Of a DNA stretch of 50,866 nt, positions 9,802-18,121 are shown piece by piece (the first letter of the stretch is position 1; each line of letters begins with the position of its first letter). Source of the stretch: Desulfobulbus sp. (GTDB lineage Bacteria; Desulfobacterota; Desulfobulbia; Desulfobulbales; Desulfobulbaceae). The notes under the pieces were generated by a model, which worked only from the letters and a program-made list of their open reading frames with translations, made no database searches and was not told the origin of the DNA. The stretch is from the NCBI RefSeq assembly GCF_030824455.1, contig NZ_JAVBXR010000014.1, forward strand, positions 1 through 50,866, in the 5' to 3' direction. A program made the translations under genes and the position numbers.

Positions 9802-10130
9802 GCCCGGATCATCTCCTCGCTGAGCATGCGGTCGGCAAAATCAAAGACGAACTGCCGCTGGGCTGGGGTGGCCAGGGCGATGCAGGTGCAGTGCATGTTG
9901 CTGGCGCTGCGCACCAGCAGCTCAAAACGAATCGAGCCCTGTTCGAGCACCACCGTAAAATAAAAAGGGCCGCACTCCCCGTGGTTCAACTGCTCCGGGC
10001 CCAGCAGGTCCGGGGGCACGCTGAGAAAAAAGACGCCTTCCAGGCCACCCGGTTTCAGGGTGCGCTTGAGGTAGCTGTCAAGGGCGTCGCGTTCGAGAAA
10101 AGAAATCTCGTCAATCATGTACTGGCGCAT
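9798..10130 (-). CDS. Conserved hypothetical protein upstream of pyrF
   Basis: A 110-residue soluble protein of unknown function. It has no signal peptide and no transmembrane stretch, and a mixed alpha/beta look with a hydrophobic core segment GPFYFTVVLEQGSIRFELLV. Its stop overlaps the pyrF start by four bases and it begins 28 bases after the PIN-PhoH gene, so it is part of the same transcript. No motif identifies a reaction. A second in-frame Met four codons in is possible; neither start has a strong ribosome-binding site. Confidence 0.65.
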   Translation of the reverse strand: MRQYMIDEISFLERDALDSYLKRTLKPGGLEGVFFLSVPPDLLGPEQLNHGECGPFYFTVVLEQGSIRFELLVRSASNMHCTCIALATPAQRQFVFDFADRMLSEEMIRA

Positions 10131-10158
10131 AATGTTTCACATTTCCAATCGTGGGATA

Positions 10159-11472
10159 TTACAGATATTCAGCCGCCAGCGAGGCCAGATGGCTGCGCTC
10201 GGAGCGGGTCAGGGTGATGTGGCCGCAGGCCTCCTGGCCCTTGAGCCGCTCCACGGTGTAGCTGAGCCCGTTGCTGCTGGCGTCCAGGTAGGGGTTGTCG
10301 ATCTGCTCCGGGTCGCCGGTGAGGACCATCTTGGTGCCCTCGCCCGCTCGGCTGACAATGGTTTTGACCTCGTGCGGCGTCAGGTTCTGGGCCTCGTCGA
10401 TGATCACGTACTGACGCGAAATCGAGCGGCCGCGGATATAAGTTAAGGCTTCAAGTTCAATCCGGTCTTCGCGGAGCAGCCGATTGATGCCCAATTCGGC
10501 GGCCGCGTCCTGCTTGCCGCCGTTGGTCAGGCCCATCAGGTAGGCGAGATTGTCAAAGATCGGCTGCATCCACAGCTTCATCTTCTCATCCTTGGTGCCC
10601 GGCAGATAGCCGATGTCGCGGCCAAGCGGAATCACCGGCCGGGAAACCAGCAGTTTTTCGTAGCGGCTCGACTTGAGGGTGTTGGCCATACCGGCCGCCA
10701 GGGCGAGCAGGGTCTTGCCGGTGCCGGCCTGACCGATCAACGAGACCAGCGAGACCGTCGGATCCATCAGCAGCTCCAGGGCCAGCCGCTGCTCCATGCT
10801 CCGGGGTCGGAGGTTGGAGGCGGAGTCATAGGCCGGATTGAGCGGCTTTAACAGGTTGCCGGCCACCGCCCGGCCAATCCCGGTGTGCTTCTCGTTGACC
10901 GCATCAACCAACAGAACGAACTCGTTGGGCTGAAGCTCCTCTCCGTCCCACAGCAGCTCCTTGCTGTGGTGAAAGCGGTCGATAGTGGCCGCCGAGGTCT
11001 TGAGGCTGCGCCAACCGGTGTAGAGTTGATCGAAATCAGCCTTTTCCTTCTCAAAATCCTGCACCTCGATGCCCAGGGCGTCGGCCTTGAGCCGGGCATT
11101 GATGTCCTTGGACACGAAAATGACCCGTTTGCCTTCCCTGAACAGGCGGTAGGCGGTGGCGATGATGCGGTTGTCCGGAATGTTGAGATCAATGCAGGCG
11201 CCGCCGTCTCCCTCCTTTTCCATGGTGATCCAGACCACGCCGCCGTCGCTGGTGGGCACGCCCTTGCCCAGACTGCCCTGGACGCGCAAGCGGTCGAGGC
11301 TACGGATGACGTGGCGGGCGTTGCGGCCCAACTCGTCGTTGTTCTTCTTGAATTTGTCCAGCTCTTCAATCACCGTCATCGGCAGCACCACGGTGTTGTC
11401 GGCAAAGCAGGTGATCGCGTCGCTGTTGTGGAGCAGAACATTGGTGTCGAGGACGAAATATTTGGCGGCCAT
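10159..11472 (-). CDS. PIN domain-PhoH ATPase fusion (YlaK/PhoH2 type)
   Basis: A 437-residue fusion of an N-terminal PIN ribonuclease domain (about 1-140; Asp9 in FVLDTNVLL is the first metal ligand) and a C-terminal PhoH ATPase domain (about 210-437). The ATPase has Walker A GQAGTGKT at 247-254 and Walker B VIIDEAQN at 356-363. Proteins of this build are reported as RNA helicase/RNases linked to RNA turnover and stress. AGGGAG four bases before the ATG supports the start. It sits between the peptidase-like gene and the pyrF group, all in the same direction. Confidence 0.92.
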   Translation of the reverse strand: MAAKYFVLDTNVLLHNSDAITCFADNTVVLPMTVIEELDKFKKNNDELGRNARHVIRSLDRLRVQGSLGKGVPTSDGGVVWITMEKEGDGGACIDLNIPDNRIIATAYRLFREGKRVIFVSKDINARLKADALGIEVQDFEKEKADFDQLYTGWRSLKTSAATIDRFHHSKELLWDGEELQPNEFVLLVDAVNEKHTGIGRAVAGNLLKPLNPAYDSASNLRPRSMEQRLALELLMDPTVSLVSLIGQAGTGKTLLALAAGMANTLKSSRYEKLLVSRPVIPLGRDIGYLPGTKDEKMKLWMQPIFDNLAYLMGLTNGGKQDAAAELGINRLLREDRIELEALTYIRGRSISRQYVIIDEAQNLTPHEVKTIVSRAGEGTKMVLTGDPEQIDNPYLDASSNGLSYTVERLKGQEACGHITLTRSERSHLASLAAEYL

Positions 11473-11514
11473 GCAACTCCCTAAAACTGAAAAGGGGGAC
11501 GGTTGACGAACGGG

Positions 11515-12621
11515 TTACAGGTCAAGACCGGTGGTGTCCTGGTTAAGGACCTCGCAGCCGTCCTCGCCCACAATCACCATGTTTTCCAGGCGGATGCCGC
11601 CCCAGTCGGCCAGATAGAGACCCGGCTCGACCGTGACCACCATGCCGGCCTGCAGCTGTTTGGTCCCGCGCGGCGACAGGCGCGGCTCTTCATGCACCGC
11701 AACCCCCACCCCGTGTCCCAGACCGTGCCCAAAGGCTTCATACCCGGCGTCAATCAGCGTCTGCCGCGCAATCCGGTCGACCTCAGCCCCGGTGACCCCG
11801 GCGCGAACGGCGCCGATCCCGGCCAGCATGGCCTTGCGCACTGCGCGGTGGCGGTCGATGTAGGTCTGATCAGGTTTGCCGGCGACAAAGGTCCGGGTCA
11901 TGTCCGAACAGTAGCCCTGATACACCAGCCCCATGTCGATCAGCACCAGATCGCCAGCCTGCAACTCGCGGTCTGTGGGCACGGCGTGCGGCCGGGCGGC
12001 GTTGGTTCCAAAAGCGACGATGGTGTCGAAGCTCGGGCCTTCCGCGCCCATCTCCCGCATGGTCAACTCCAAGGCCAGGGCGATCTCCCGTTCGGTCATG
12101 CCAGGTTCGATGGTGTTGTACACCGATTGAAAGACTTTCTCGTTCAATTGGGTGGATTGGCGCAACAGGCGCAATTCGTGTTCGTCCTTGATTGCCCGCA
12201 TCTTTTCGATCAGCCCGCTCTCGGCCTGCAGGGTCAAGCCCCGCTTTTCAGCCATGGCGGCCAGACGCAGGAAGGACGAGTGGAGAAAGTAATCGCTTTC
12301 AAAGGCTAGCGTCCGAACGCCGCTCTTTTTGCACAATTTCTCCAACAGCTGCAGCATCCCTTTGGCGTAAGTGTCCACCTGAAAAAGCGGTGATTCCGCC
12401 TCGGCCTGGAGGGTAAAACGGGAATCGGTCAGGAGATGCGGCATCCCCTCGGCCGGGATGAGGAGAAAGCCGGCGCTCTCCTGGATGCCGTGGTCGGGCG
12501 CGGTGTAGCCGCTGAGGTAGCGGCGGTTGTCCGGCTGGGAGACCAGCAGGGCGTCCAGCCGTTTGCGCCGCAGGACCTGTTGCACCCGGGTGAGCCGTTC
12601 AAGCTCGGCGTTGCGGCTCAT
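11515..12621 (-). CDS. M24-family peptidase (Xaa-Pro aminopeptidase-like)
   Basis: A 368-residue protein with an N-terminal creatinase-like domain (about 1-130) and a C-terminal pita-bread peptidase domain. The five metal ligands of the family are all visible: Asp in LVLIDMGL, Asp in YCSDMTRTF, His in HGLGHGVGVAVHE, Glu in TVEPGLY and Glu in GIRLEN. It probably cleaves the N-terminal residue before proline in peptides, in the cytoplasm. The ATG at 12621 starts two bases from the upstream gene's stop, with GGAG about nine bases ahead. The longer open frame was rejected because it overlaps that gene. Confidence 0.9.
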   Translation of the reverse strand: MSRNAELERLTRVQQVLRRKRLDALLVSQPDNRRYLSGYTAPDHGIQESAGFLLIPAEGMPHLLTDSRFTLQAEAESPLFQVDTYAKGMLQLLEKLCKKSGVRTLAFESDYFLHSSFLRLAAMAEKRGLTLQAESGLIEKMRAIKDEHELRLLRQSTQLNEKVFQSVYNTIEPGMTEREIALALELTMREMGAEGPSFDTIVAFGTNAARPHAVPTDRELQAGDLVLIDMGLVYQGYCSDMTRTFVAGKPDQTYIDRHRAVRKAMLAGIGAVRAGVTGAEVDRIARQTLIDAGYEAFGHGLGHGVGVAVHEEPRLSPRGTKQLQAGMVVTVEPGLYLADWGGIRLENMVIVGEDGCEVLNQDTTGLDL

Positions 12622-12623
12622 GA

Positions 12624-13211
12624 TCAGGCTCCGGTCCAGTCCTTGAGTTGGGCCTTGAATTGCTCCATGGCCTGACCGTACTGCGCGTCGATGTCGGCCT
12701 CCAGTCGGTTCCACTGCTCCTTGAACTGGGGTTCCATGGTGGGATCGATCTTCATGCTGTCGGCCTTCATCCCTTTACGGAGCAGCATCTGTTCGATCTG
12801 CATTCGCATCTGCTCCTTGAGCTGCTCATACAACTGCTTGCGATGCTGCCCGTACTGGGAGGCAATGGTCTGTAATTCCTGGCAAAGAGCGGCAATATCC
12901 GGGGTTCCCTGATTGAGTTCGACCACGCCTTTGACGGCCTGTTCGATCCGTTTGACGCCGTCTTCGTCGCGGGGCAGAAAGAGGTTGCGCAGCAGCGAGG
13001 CCAGCATGCCCTTGCGGACCGATTCCTGCTGGGACGGGTCCTGCTCGCGGAGGATTTCGACGAGGGTGGCCTTGCCGCCGTTGAGGTACTCGGCGGTCAG
13101 TTGCATGCCTTTTTTCAGGCTTTCCTCGTGGCGCATCTCGTCCGGAGTGGCCATTCCCATGCGGGCGGCGCGCTCCATCACCAGATCCATGGTTGATTTT
13201 ATTCCAGCCAT
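12624..13211 (-). CDS. Conserved hypothetical helical protein
   Basis: A 195-residue, highly charged, Met- and Gln-rich, all-helical protein with no signal peptide or membrane segment. The part from about 95 to 190 (YGQHRKQLYEQLKEQMRMQ onward) has a coiled-coil look. AGGAG nine bases before the ATG supports the start. It is tightly placed between rsmB and the Xaa-Pro peptidase-like gene. I do not recognise the family; the shape suggests a structural or partner-binding protein rather than an enzyme. Confidence 0.75.
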   Translation of the reverse strand: MAGIKSTMDLVMERAARMGMATPDEMRHEESLKKGMQLTAEYLNGGKATLVEILREQDPSQQESVRKGMLASLLRNLFLPRDEDGVKRIEQAVKGVVELNQGTPDIAALCQELQTIASQYGQHRKQLYEQLKEQMRMQIEQMLLRKGMKADSMKIDPTMEPQFKEQWNRLEADIDAQYGQAMEQFKAQLKDWTGA

Positions 13212-13282
13212 TGTCGGTTTCTCCTAGCAGATTGTTGTGGGGGGTGCATATGGCCTGCGAATATAAACACTGTCTGCGGAAA

Positions 13283-14641
13283 CTACAAGTTGCGGCAACG
13301 AACCAGGCGGGCGGCGAAAAAGCCGTCCAGCCCGTCGGCCGGGTTGGGACGGAAAAATCCAGACGCATCGGCCAGCCGCCGGGCAGACTCCGGCAGCAAG
13401 GGAGCCGTTCCCTCAACCGAAAAGAGCGGGCAGCGTTCCAGAAAAAGACGGACCACCTCGCTGTTTTCCTCAGGCTCCAGCGAACAGGTGGCGTAGACGA
13501 GAATGCCGCCCGGTTTGAGCAGACCGGCGGCGATCTCCAGCAGGTGGGTCTGGGTCTGCTGGTACGTCGCCAGCTCCTCGGGTTGACGGTTCCAACGGAT
13601 GTCGGGCTGGCGCCGGATAACGCCGGTGCCCGAACAGGGGGCGTCGATCAAAACAGCGTCAAAGGGCTGGGGCCGGGTGGCGGCAAAGGCCCGCAGATCA
13701 GAGCGCACCGCTTGGACCGCATCGTTGTGTCCCAGCCGGCGCAGGTTTTCTCCCAGCAGGCGGGAACGGCGCGCGTCAGGCTCCACAGCAACAATGCCGC
13801 CGTCCGGCGGCAGCATTTCGGCCAGGTGCGAGGTCTTGCCGCCCAAACCGGCGCAACCGTCGAGCACCCGACAGCGGGCGGGCAACGGACCGACAAGTGG
13901 TGTGGCCAGTTGCGCCGCCTCGTCCTGGACCTGAAAATTCCCTTGCTCATAACCGGGCAGGCCGGCGATGGAGCCCGGGAAGGTTTCGACGATCAGACTC
14001 AAGGGGCTGAAGCGGCCGTTGCGGACAACGATTCCGGTCTTTTCCATCAGGGCCTTGAGGGCTGCACGACTGGAGCGGCGACTATTGACCCGCAGGGTGA
14101 GGGGTGGCTCAACGTTGTTGCTGATGCAGATCGCCCGTGCCGTTTCCGCGCCGAATGCCGCCTGCCAACGCTCGATCAGCCAGGCCGGGTGATTGAGGAT
14201 CGGCGGGCTGGCGGCCGCCGTCTGCTCGGGGCTAGGCAGAGTGGCTCGGCCCCTGGCGATGGCGCGGAGGATGCCGTTGGCAAAGCCGATCAGCCAGGCG
14301 GGTTGACCAGCGGCTTTAAGGGTGTTGACCGTAGCGTTGACCGCCGCCGATTCCGGGATGCGGTTGAGAAACAGCAGTTGATAGACCCCGATCCGCAGGG
14401 TCATCAGGGTGCGCGGCTTCATTTTCCGCAGCGGATGCTTGGAAAAGGTGCGGATGATGTGGTCAAGGTGTTCCTTTTGCCGTAGCACGCCGTAGACCAG
14501 GGTTTTCACCAGGCCGCGGTCAATGTCGGCCAACCCTTCGATGGCGGAGTGAAACAGGAGATCAATCGAATTGTGGGTGGTGGCCCAGAGGCAAAGGATG
14601 TCAACGGCGGTGGCGCGCGGCGTGGGGGGAGGCGAGGTCAT
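13283..14641 (-). CDS. rsmB: 16S rRNA m5C967 methyltransferase
   Basis: A 452-residue protein with an N-terminal NusB-like RNA-binding domain (about 5-140) and a C-terminal Rossmann methyltransferase. The SAM loop is VLDGCAGLGGKTSHLA, and the two cysteines of the m5C family are seen in DAPCSGTGVIRR and YATCSLEPEEN. It methylates C967 of 16S rRNA using SAM. The ATG at 14641 was chosen because it overlaps the stop of a small upstream ORF as ATGA. A Met 13 codons further upstream, at 14680, is also open. Confidence 0.93.
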   Translation of the reverse strand: MTSPPPTPRATAVDILCLWATTHNSIDLLFHSAIEGLADIDRGLVKTLVYGVLRQKEHLDHIIRTFSKHPLRKMKPRTLMTLRIGVYQLLFLNRIPESAAVNATVNTLKAAGQPAWLIGFANGILRAIARGRATLPSPEQTAAASPPILNHPAWLIERWQAAFGAETARAICISNNVEPPLTLRVNSRRSSRAALKALMEKTGIVVRNGRFSPLSLIVETFPGSIAGLPGYEQGNFQVQDEAAQLATPLVGPLPARCRVLDGCAGLGGKTSHLAEMLPPDGGIVAVEPDARRSRLLGENLRRLGHNDAVQAVRSDLRAFAATRPQPFDAVLIDAPCSGTGVIRRQPDIRWNRQPEELATYQQTQTHLLEIAAGLLKPGGILVYATCSLEPEENSEVVRLFLERCPLFSVEGTAPLLPESARRLADASGFFRPNPADGLDGFFAARLVRCRNL

Positions 14642-14757
14642 TGTTGGGCGTGATGTCCTTGAGGAAGAGAGAAGGGCCATTGGCTAATGGCAATATTCCC
14701 GACGGGAAGGACTGCAATTGGTTCATGGTCGAGGGAAAATGGGGTGGATGGGCACAT
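14638..14757 (-). CDS. Possible 39-residue leader ORF coupled to rsmB
   Basis: A short frame starts with ATG at 14757, preceded by AAGGAG eight bases upstream, the best ribosome-binding site in this stretch. It encodes 39 residues (begins MCPSTPFSLDHEPIAVLPVG) and ends with TGA overlapping the rsmB ATG by four bases. The peptide is proline-rich and resembles nothing I know. It could be a leader peptide that couples translation to rsmB, a small protein, or chance. Confidence 0.4.
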   Translation of the reverse strand: MCPSTPFSLDHEPIAVLPVGNIAISQWPFSLPQGHHAQQ

Positions 14758-14843
14758 CGGTCGATCTCCTTGAGGGCTCTGGCTCTGACAACCTGGGTTG
14801 AATATCCTATTGGGCGTGTCTGCAGAGGCGATGAAACTGCTTG

Positions 14844-15452
14844 TTAGGTTGCGCGGGCTCTGGGCCAGGAAAACACTTCCTGTTCCGTGACTAATACATC
14901 CATGGGCACGTCGTGGGGGAGAGCGGGAAGGTGATCCGCCACTTGTCGGGAAAAAGCCAGACCGATGCGCAGGGCTTGAGCGGCGGCGCCAGAGAGAAAG
15001 CGATCATAATAGCCGCCGCCGTACCCCAGTCGGTTGCCGGCGCGATCAAAAACAGCGCCGGGAATCACCGCCGCTTCGATCTGCGAGGGCGGCAGGAAAC
15101 GGAGCGGGGCGGCGAAATCGGGCTCGGGAATCCCTTTATAGCCGGGAATCAGGTCAAGGGCAGGGTTGGTTATCACCACCGCCGACATCCGGGACTGTGC
15201 AGGTTGAGTCAGGGGCACGCAGACGGTTTTACCCGCCGCCAGGCAACGACGAATCAAATCCCAGGTTTCCACCTCGCTCTGGTAGCTGCAGTAGATAAAA
15301 ACGCTGTTTTTCTCCTGAAAAACAGGCAAACGCATCACCGAGTCAACAATCTGCCGGCTCAAAGCGGCGCGCTCTGTCGGCGACAACAGAGCGCGTGCCG
15401 CCAAACATTGACGACGCAACAGTTGCCGCTCTGCAGCCTGGTTTTCTGTCAT
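14844..15452 (-). CDS. 5-formyltetrahydrofolate cyclo-ligase
   Basis: A 202-residue protein of the MTHFS/YgfA family, which uses ATP to convert 5-formyl-THF to 5,10-methenyl-THF. Visible motifs: basic N-terminal segment RQLLRRQCLAARALLS, the substrate region 'PLTQP', PEPD, and the ATP-binding C-terminal GNRLGYGGGYYDRFL. AGAGG seven bases before the ATG supports the start. It begins directly behind the yedE terminator, so it may depend on its own promoter or on read-through. In many Proteobacteria 6S RNA precedes this gene; there is no room for it here. Confidence 0.92.
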   Translation of the reverse strand: MTENQAAERQLLRRQCLAARALLSPTERAALSRQIVDSVMRLPVFQEKNSVFIYCSYQSEVETWDLIRRCLAAGKTVCVPLTQPAQSRMSAVVITNPALDLIPGYKGIPEPDFAAPLRFLPPSQIEAAVIPGAVFDRAGNRLGYGGGYYDRFLSGAAAQALRIGLAFSRQVADHLPALPHDVPMDVLVTEQEVFSWPRARAT

Positions 15453-15466
15453 GGAGGAGCCTCTGC

Positions 15467-15500
15467 AAAAAAAAGGGCGGCACCCGTTGGATGCCGCCCT
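15467..15500 (-). terminator. Rho-independent terminator after yedE
   Basis: Read on the minus strand, AGGGCGGCA pairs with TGCCGCCCT (9 bp, 9-base loop) and is followed by a run of eight T. It lies 22 bases beyond the yedE stop and just before the cyclo-ligase ribosome-binding site. Confidence 0.92.
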
Positions 15501-15521
15501 GTCGCCGTTGTTAAAAAACGA

Positions 15522-16790
15522 TTACATCGGCAGCAACAGTTTGTTGGTGTCCTCGTTCCAGGTCACCACCAGATACCAAAGGGTGCAAAAACCAATGATC
15601 AAGGCCATGGTGTACCCGTAGCCCATGGCGTCGGGCAGATAGACGTAGCTGCCCAGATAGCCTTTGCCTTCAAAATCATAGGCTTGGAACCATGCCGACA
15701 CCAAGGAGTTGGAGAGCGAGAAAAACGGCACCGCAACCCAAAGTTTGATCTGGCCTTCGCCAACCCGCCACAAAGCGCCGGATCCGCAACCGCCGGCCAG
15801 CATCGCGCCAAGGCCGAAGATGAAGCCGCCCACTACGCCGCCCCAGCCAAAGGTGCCGCGCACGTAGTTCATCGGATCAAGCACCGGCTCGCCGCCGATG
15901 CGGGTGGCCACGCTATATTTCAGCACTGCGGCGCCAACGGCGACTATGACGATGGACAAGGCCACGGATTTGGCCATTTTGCAGTCGCCGGTCATATGCG
16001 GTTCACGGAAACCCTGAATCATGCACCAGCGGCCGCGCTGCATGGTGTAGCCGAGACCAGCCGCTATCAATACGATGCCGGAAAGCGAGGAGATGTATTC
16101 CACATAATCGTCGCCGTCAAAATTGGCGTAATAATTGGCGCACCAGATAAGACCAACCACGCCGGCAACGCCCAAAATCCATTGGATAGGGTACGGGATA
16201 TTCAGCGTCCAGGAACCGCCGCCGCCCCAGCTGATGAGCTCCATTTCCTTGTACAGCAGCCAAAGTCCCAGTAAAACGCCAGGAACCAGACCAACCCACA
16301 TGGCAAAACCATTGGCGGCAAGATTGCCGATGGCGTTGTACATGCCGCCGACGTTGCAACCGCCGGCCAGCGCCGCGCCGATGCCCATGAGAATACCGGC
16401 TATAATGGCCTTGACGTACTCGCGGATCGGGGGAAAACGGAACGCAAACTGACCGCCGAGACAGGCGGAAATAAAAGCGCCGCCGATAAAGCCAAGACCG
16501 ATAACCGAACCGGTGTTAAACAGCATCGATTTAGTGAGAATCTTGTCGCCGTCTTCGTTGACGAAACCAACCAATTCCGCCAGATCGCCATTGAAAATGC
16601 CGGCCTGCCAGAGCATCCAGTCGCCCCAGTTGCGAATGGCGCCAACCGCGCCCCAAGGACGCCACCAAGCCATGATAAGAATGCTCAACAGGGCAACGAT
16701 AATGCCGGTGATGACGGGATTCCACTCCTCCTGACAGAGCACTTTATATAAGTGCTTAATTTTTTGCCAAAAAACCTTAATGTCTTCCAT
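15522..16790 (-). CDS. yedE: YedE/YeeE-family sulfur-compound permease (YTD cluster)
   Basis: A 422-residue polytopic membrane protein with about ten hydrophobic segments in two similar halves. Each half carries the family hallmark: ALAGGCNVGGMYNA and MLAGGCGSGALWRVGEG. A further family signature is QRGRWCMIQGFREP. YeeE/YedE proteins import thiosulfate or related sulfur compounds, with the conserved cysteines handling sulfur. The ATG at 16790 is preceded by AAAGGAGG at ten bases; an upstream in-frame ATG at 16838 is less likely. The gene diverges from tusA and its partners. Family known; substrate inferred. Confidence 0.92.
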   Translation of the reverse strand: MEDIKVFWQKIKHLYKVLCQEEWNPVITGIIVALLSILIMAWWRPWGAVGAIRNWGDWMLWQAGIFNGDLAELVGFVNEDGDKILTKSMLFNTGSVIGLGFIGGAFISACLGGQFAFRFPPIREYVKAIIAGILMGIGAALAGGCNVGGMYNAIGNLAANGFAMWVGLVPGVLLGLWLLYKEMELISWGGGGSWTLNIPYPIQWILGVAGVVGLIWCANYYANFDGDDYVEYISSLSGIVLIAAGLGYTMQRGRWCMIQGFREPHMTGDCKMAKSVALSIVIVAVGAAVLKYSVATRIGGEPVLDPMNYVRGTFGWGGVVGGFIFGLGAMLAGGCGSGALWRVGEGQIKLWVAVPFFSLSNSLVSAWFQAYDFEGKGYLGSYVYLPDAMGYGYTMALIIGFCTLWYLVVTWNEDTNKLLLPM

Positions 16791-16875
16791 TTCCGAACAG
16801 CCTCCTTTCCCTTTTTTTGATAACGACGCCAGACTCAAACTTCTAAAAATAGGTTTATTTTACTAAAATTCAGCA

Positions 16876-16904
16876 AAAATACCTTTGCCCTCGATATTTG
16901 TCAA
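16876..16904 (-). promoter_or_regulatory. Sigma-70-type promoter for yedE
   Basis: On the minus strand, TTGACA (16904-16899), a 17-base spacer and TATTTT (16881-16876) point toward yedE, whose start is 86 bases downstream. Confidence 0.7.
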
Positions 16905-17008
16905 TACAAGTGAACATTTAAAAAAAACGATTCAATAATTTGTTTTTGTTGGATAAAAAAATGATTCTATCCTCATTACTGAATCCTTATTCAATTTTTG
17001 TTTCTATC

Positions 17009-17037
17009 TTGACAACCCACCCTTTTATCTATAAACT
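17009..17037 (+). promoter_or_regulatory. Sigma-70-type promoter for the tusA-dsrE operon
   Basis: TTGACA (17009-17014), 17 bases, then TAAACT (17032-17037), 65 bases before the tusA ATG. The whole 16791-17102 intergenic stretch is very AT-rich, and the two promoters face away from each other about 105 bases apart, leaving room for a shared regulator. Confidence 0.65.
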
Positions 17038-17102
17038 AAATCGTCCTTTTTTCATGTATAAAATGGTCTTTTTAAAAAAGTATTTTCTTAAGGAGAACAA
17101 CA

Positions 17103-17360
17103 ATGAGTGACGTTAAAGTAGCGCCTGAAGGTTTGGCTGTTGCCGTAGTTCTGGATGCAAGAGGTTTAAGCTGCCCCATGCCGCTCCTCCGCACCAAAAA
17201 AGAGATCGGCAAGATCAGCGCCGGTCAGATTCTCCACATCCAGGGCACCGATCCGGGTTCCAGAAACGATATTCCAGGTTGGTGCGAACGCGCTGGTCAC
17301 GAATATCTTGGAGAGAAGGAAGAAGCTGGTTACATTAGCTTTTTTATTAAGAAAGGATGA
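17103..17360 (+). CDS. tusA: TusA-family sulfur carrier
   Basis: An 85-residue protein of the TusA/SirA fold. The conserved sulfur-carrying cysteine is Cys24 in LDARGLSCPMPLLRTKKEI; the family motif CPxP is intact. TusA proteins carry sulfane sulfur as persulfide between sulfurtransferases, and in sulfur-oxidising or disproportionating organisms they feed DsrE-type proteins. AAGGAG eight bases before the ATG supports the start. It is the first gene of a four-gene plus-strand operon and is divergent from the permease. Confidence 0.95.
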   Translation: MSDVKVAPEGLAVAVVLDARGLSCPMPLLRTKKEIGKISAGQILHIQGTDPGSRNDIPGWCERAGHEYLGEKEEAGYISFFIKKG

Positions 17361-17401
17361 TCATTCCATCTTTACAGTCCTTTTGAAGGAGGAAAAAGCC
17401 A

Positions 17402-17734
17402 ATGGCTGCTGATCCAAACAAACTCGGAATTTTTGTTACCTCGCCCCAGCACATGCGTCATATCCTTGGCATCGCCAAGGCTGCGGTTCGCGCTGGCAAA
17501 ACGGTAATGGTTTTCTTTACATACAAATCCATCCACCTGACCAAAAATCCTCTTTTTGTCGAGTTGACCCAACTGTGCGCCGTTGAAAACATTGCCATCT
17601 GCGCGGACAGTTATATTTGCGAAGGATTTGACAACGTCAACGACATCCCTCGCGGCCTGATCGACAAGCAGATGCGGACCCAAGCTTTCCACGGCGCCAT
17701 TCTTGACGAATGCGCCAAGTATATCGTGATGTAA
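17402..17734 (+). CDS. DsrE-like sulfurtransferase (YTD cluster)
   Basis: A 110-residue protein with the DsrE/F fold pattern: LGIFVTSPQHMRHILGIAKAA, then KTVMVFFTYKSIHL and a cysteine-containing strand-loop ENIAICADSYICEGF. Its cysteines (about 59, 67, 73 and 104) are candidates for persulfide carriage. DsrE-family proteins receive sulfur from TusA or rhodanese partners. GAAGGAGG lies just upstream of the ATG. It follows tusA by 41 bases and precedes the next gene by 12. Confidence 0.85.
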   Translation: MAADPNKLGIFVTSPQHMRHILGIAKAAVRAGKTVMVFFTYKSIHLTKNPLFVELTQLCAVENIAICADSYICEGFDNVNDIPRGLIDKQMRTQAFHGAILDECAKYIVM

Positions 17735-17746
17735 GGAGATACGGAA

Positions 17747-18094
17747 ATGGAATCATTGAAAGTTTACATCCTGATCGCCAACCGTGTATACAATGACGGT
17801 ATCCGTTCCGGTTTGGGCCTCGCCGTAGAAAACCACTACGCCTTTCCTGTTATCATGAACGGAGAATTTCCGCGCATGTCTAACTACATGGCTGAAAACA
17901 TCGCTTGGATTTCCGATATGGAAGGCCAGGTGTACAGCTGCGGCGCCGAGGCTCCCACCGATCTGCCGGAGGGAACCGAGATTGCCAATATTTCCTTGGA
18001 AGAGCTTGGCGAGGCAATGAGAGAAGCCGATTTTATTATTCCCTACGGTCTTCCCAAACAATCCCACGAGCCTCCAGGTGCTTGTAGCGAATAA
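17747..18094 (+). CDS. Conserved hypothetical protein of the YTD cluster
   Basis: A 115-residue soluble protein of unknown function. It begins MESLKVYILIANRVYNDGIR and has an alternating strand/helix pattern like DsrE/DsrF relatives, with two cysteines (Cys65 in VYSCGAEA and one near the C terminus in PGACSE) that could carry sulfur. It is cotranscribed with tusA and the dsrE-like gene (12-base gap; AAGGAG before the ATG). The place in the operon matches one of the two unknowns reported in YTD clusters. Confidence 0.75.
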   Translation: MESLKVYILIANRVYNDGIRSGLGLAVENHYAFPVIMNGEFPRMSNYMAENIAWISDMEGQVYSCGAEAPTDLPEGTEIANISLEELGEAMREADFIIPYGLPKQSHEPPGACSE

Positions 18095-18121
18095 CAAGAG
18101 AATACGAGGAATGGTGATACA

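Noticed and set aside
13193..14485. A 430-codon plus-strand frame opposite rsmB
   Set aside because: rsmB carries all its catalytic motifs on the other strand; the frame is a shadow.
15453..15521. 6S RNA next to the formyl-THF cyclo-ligase gene
   Set aside because: Only about 70 bases are available and they are filled by the yedE terminator; no 6S-like open bulge pairing is seen on either side.
14913..16274. A 453-codon plus-strand frame across the cyclo-ligase and yedE genes
   Set aside because: It crosses two well-supported minus-strand genes and a terminator, and has no protein-like motif.
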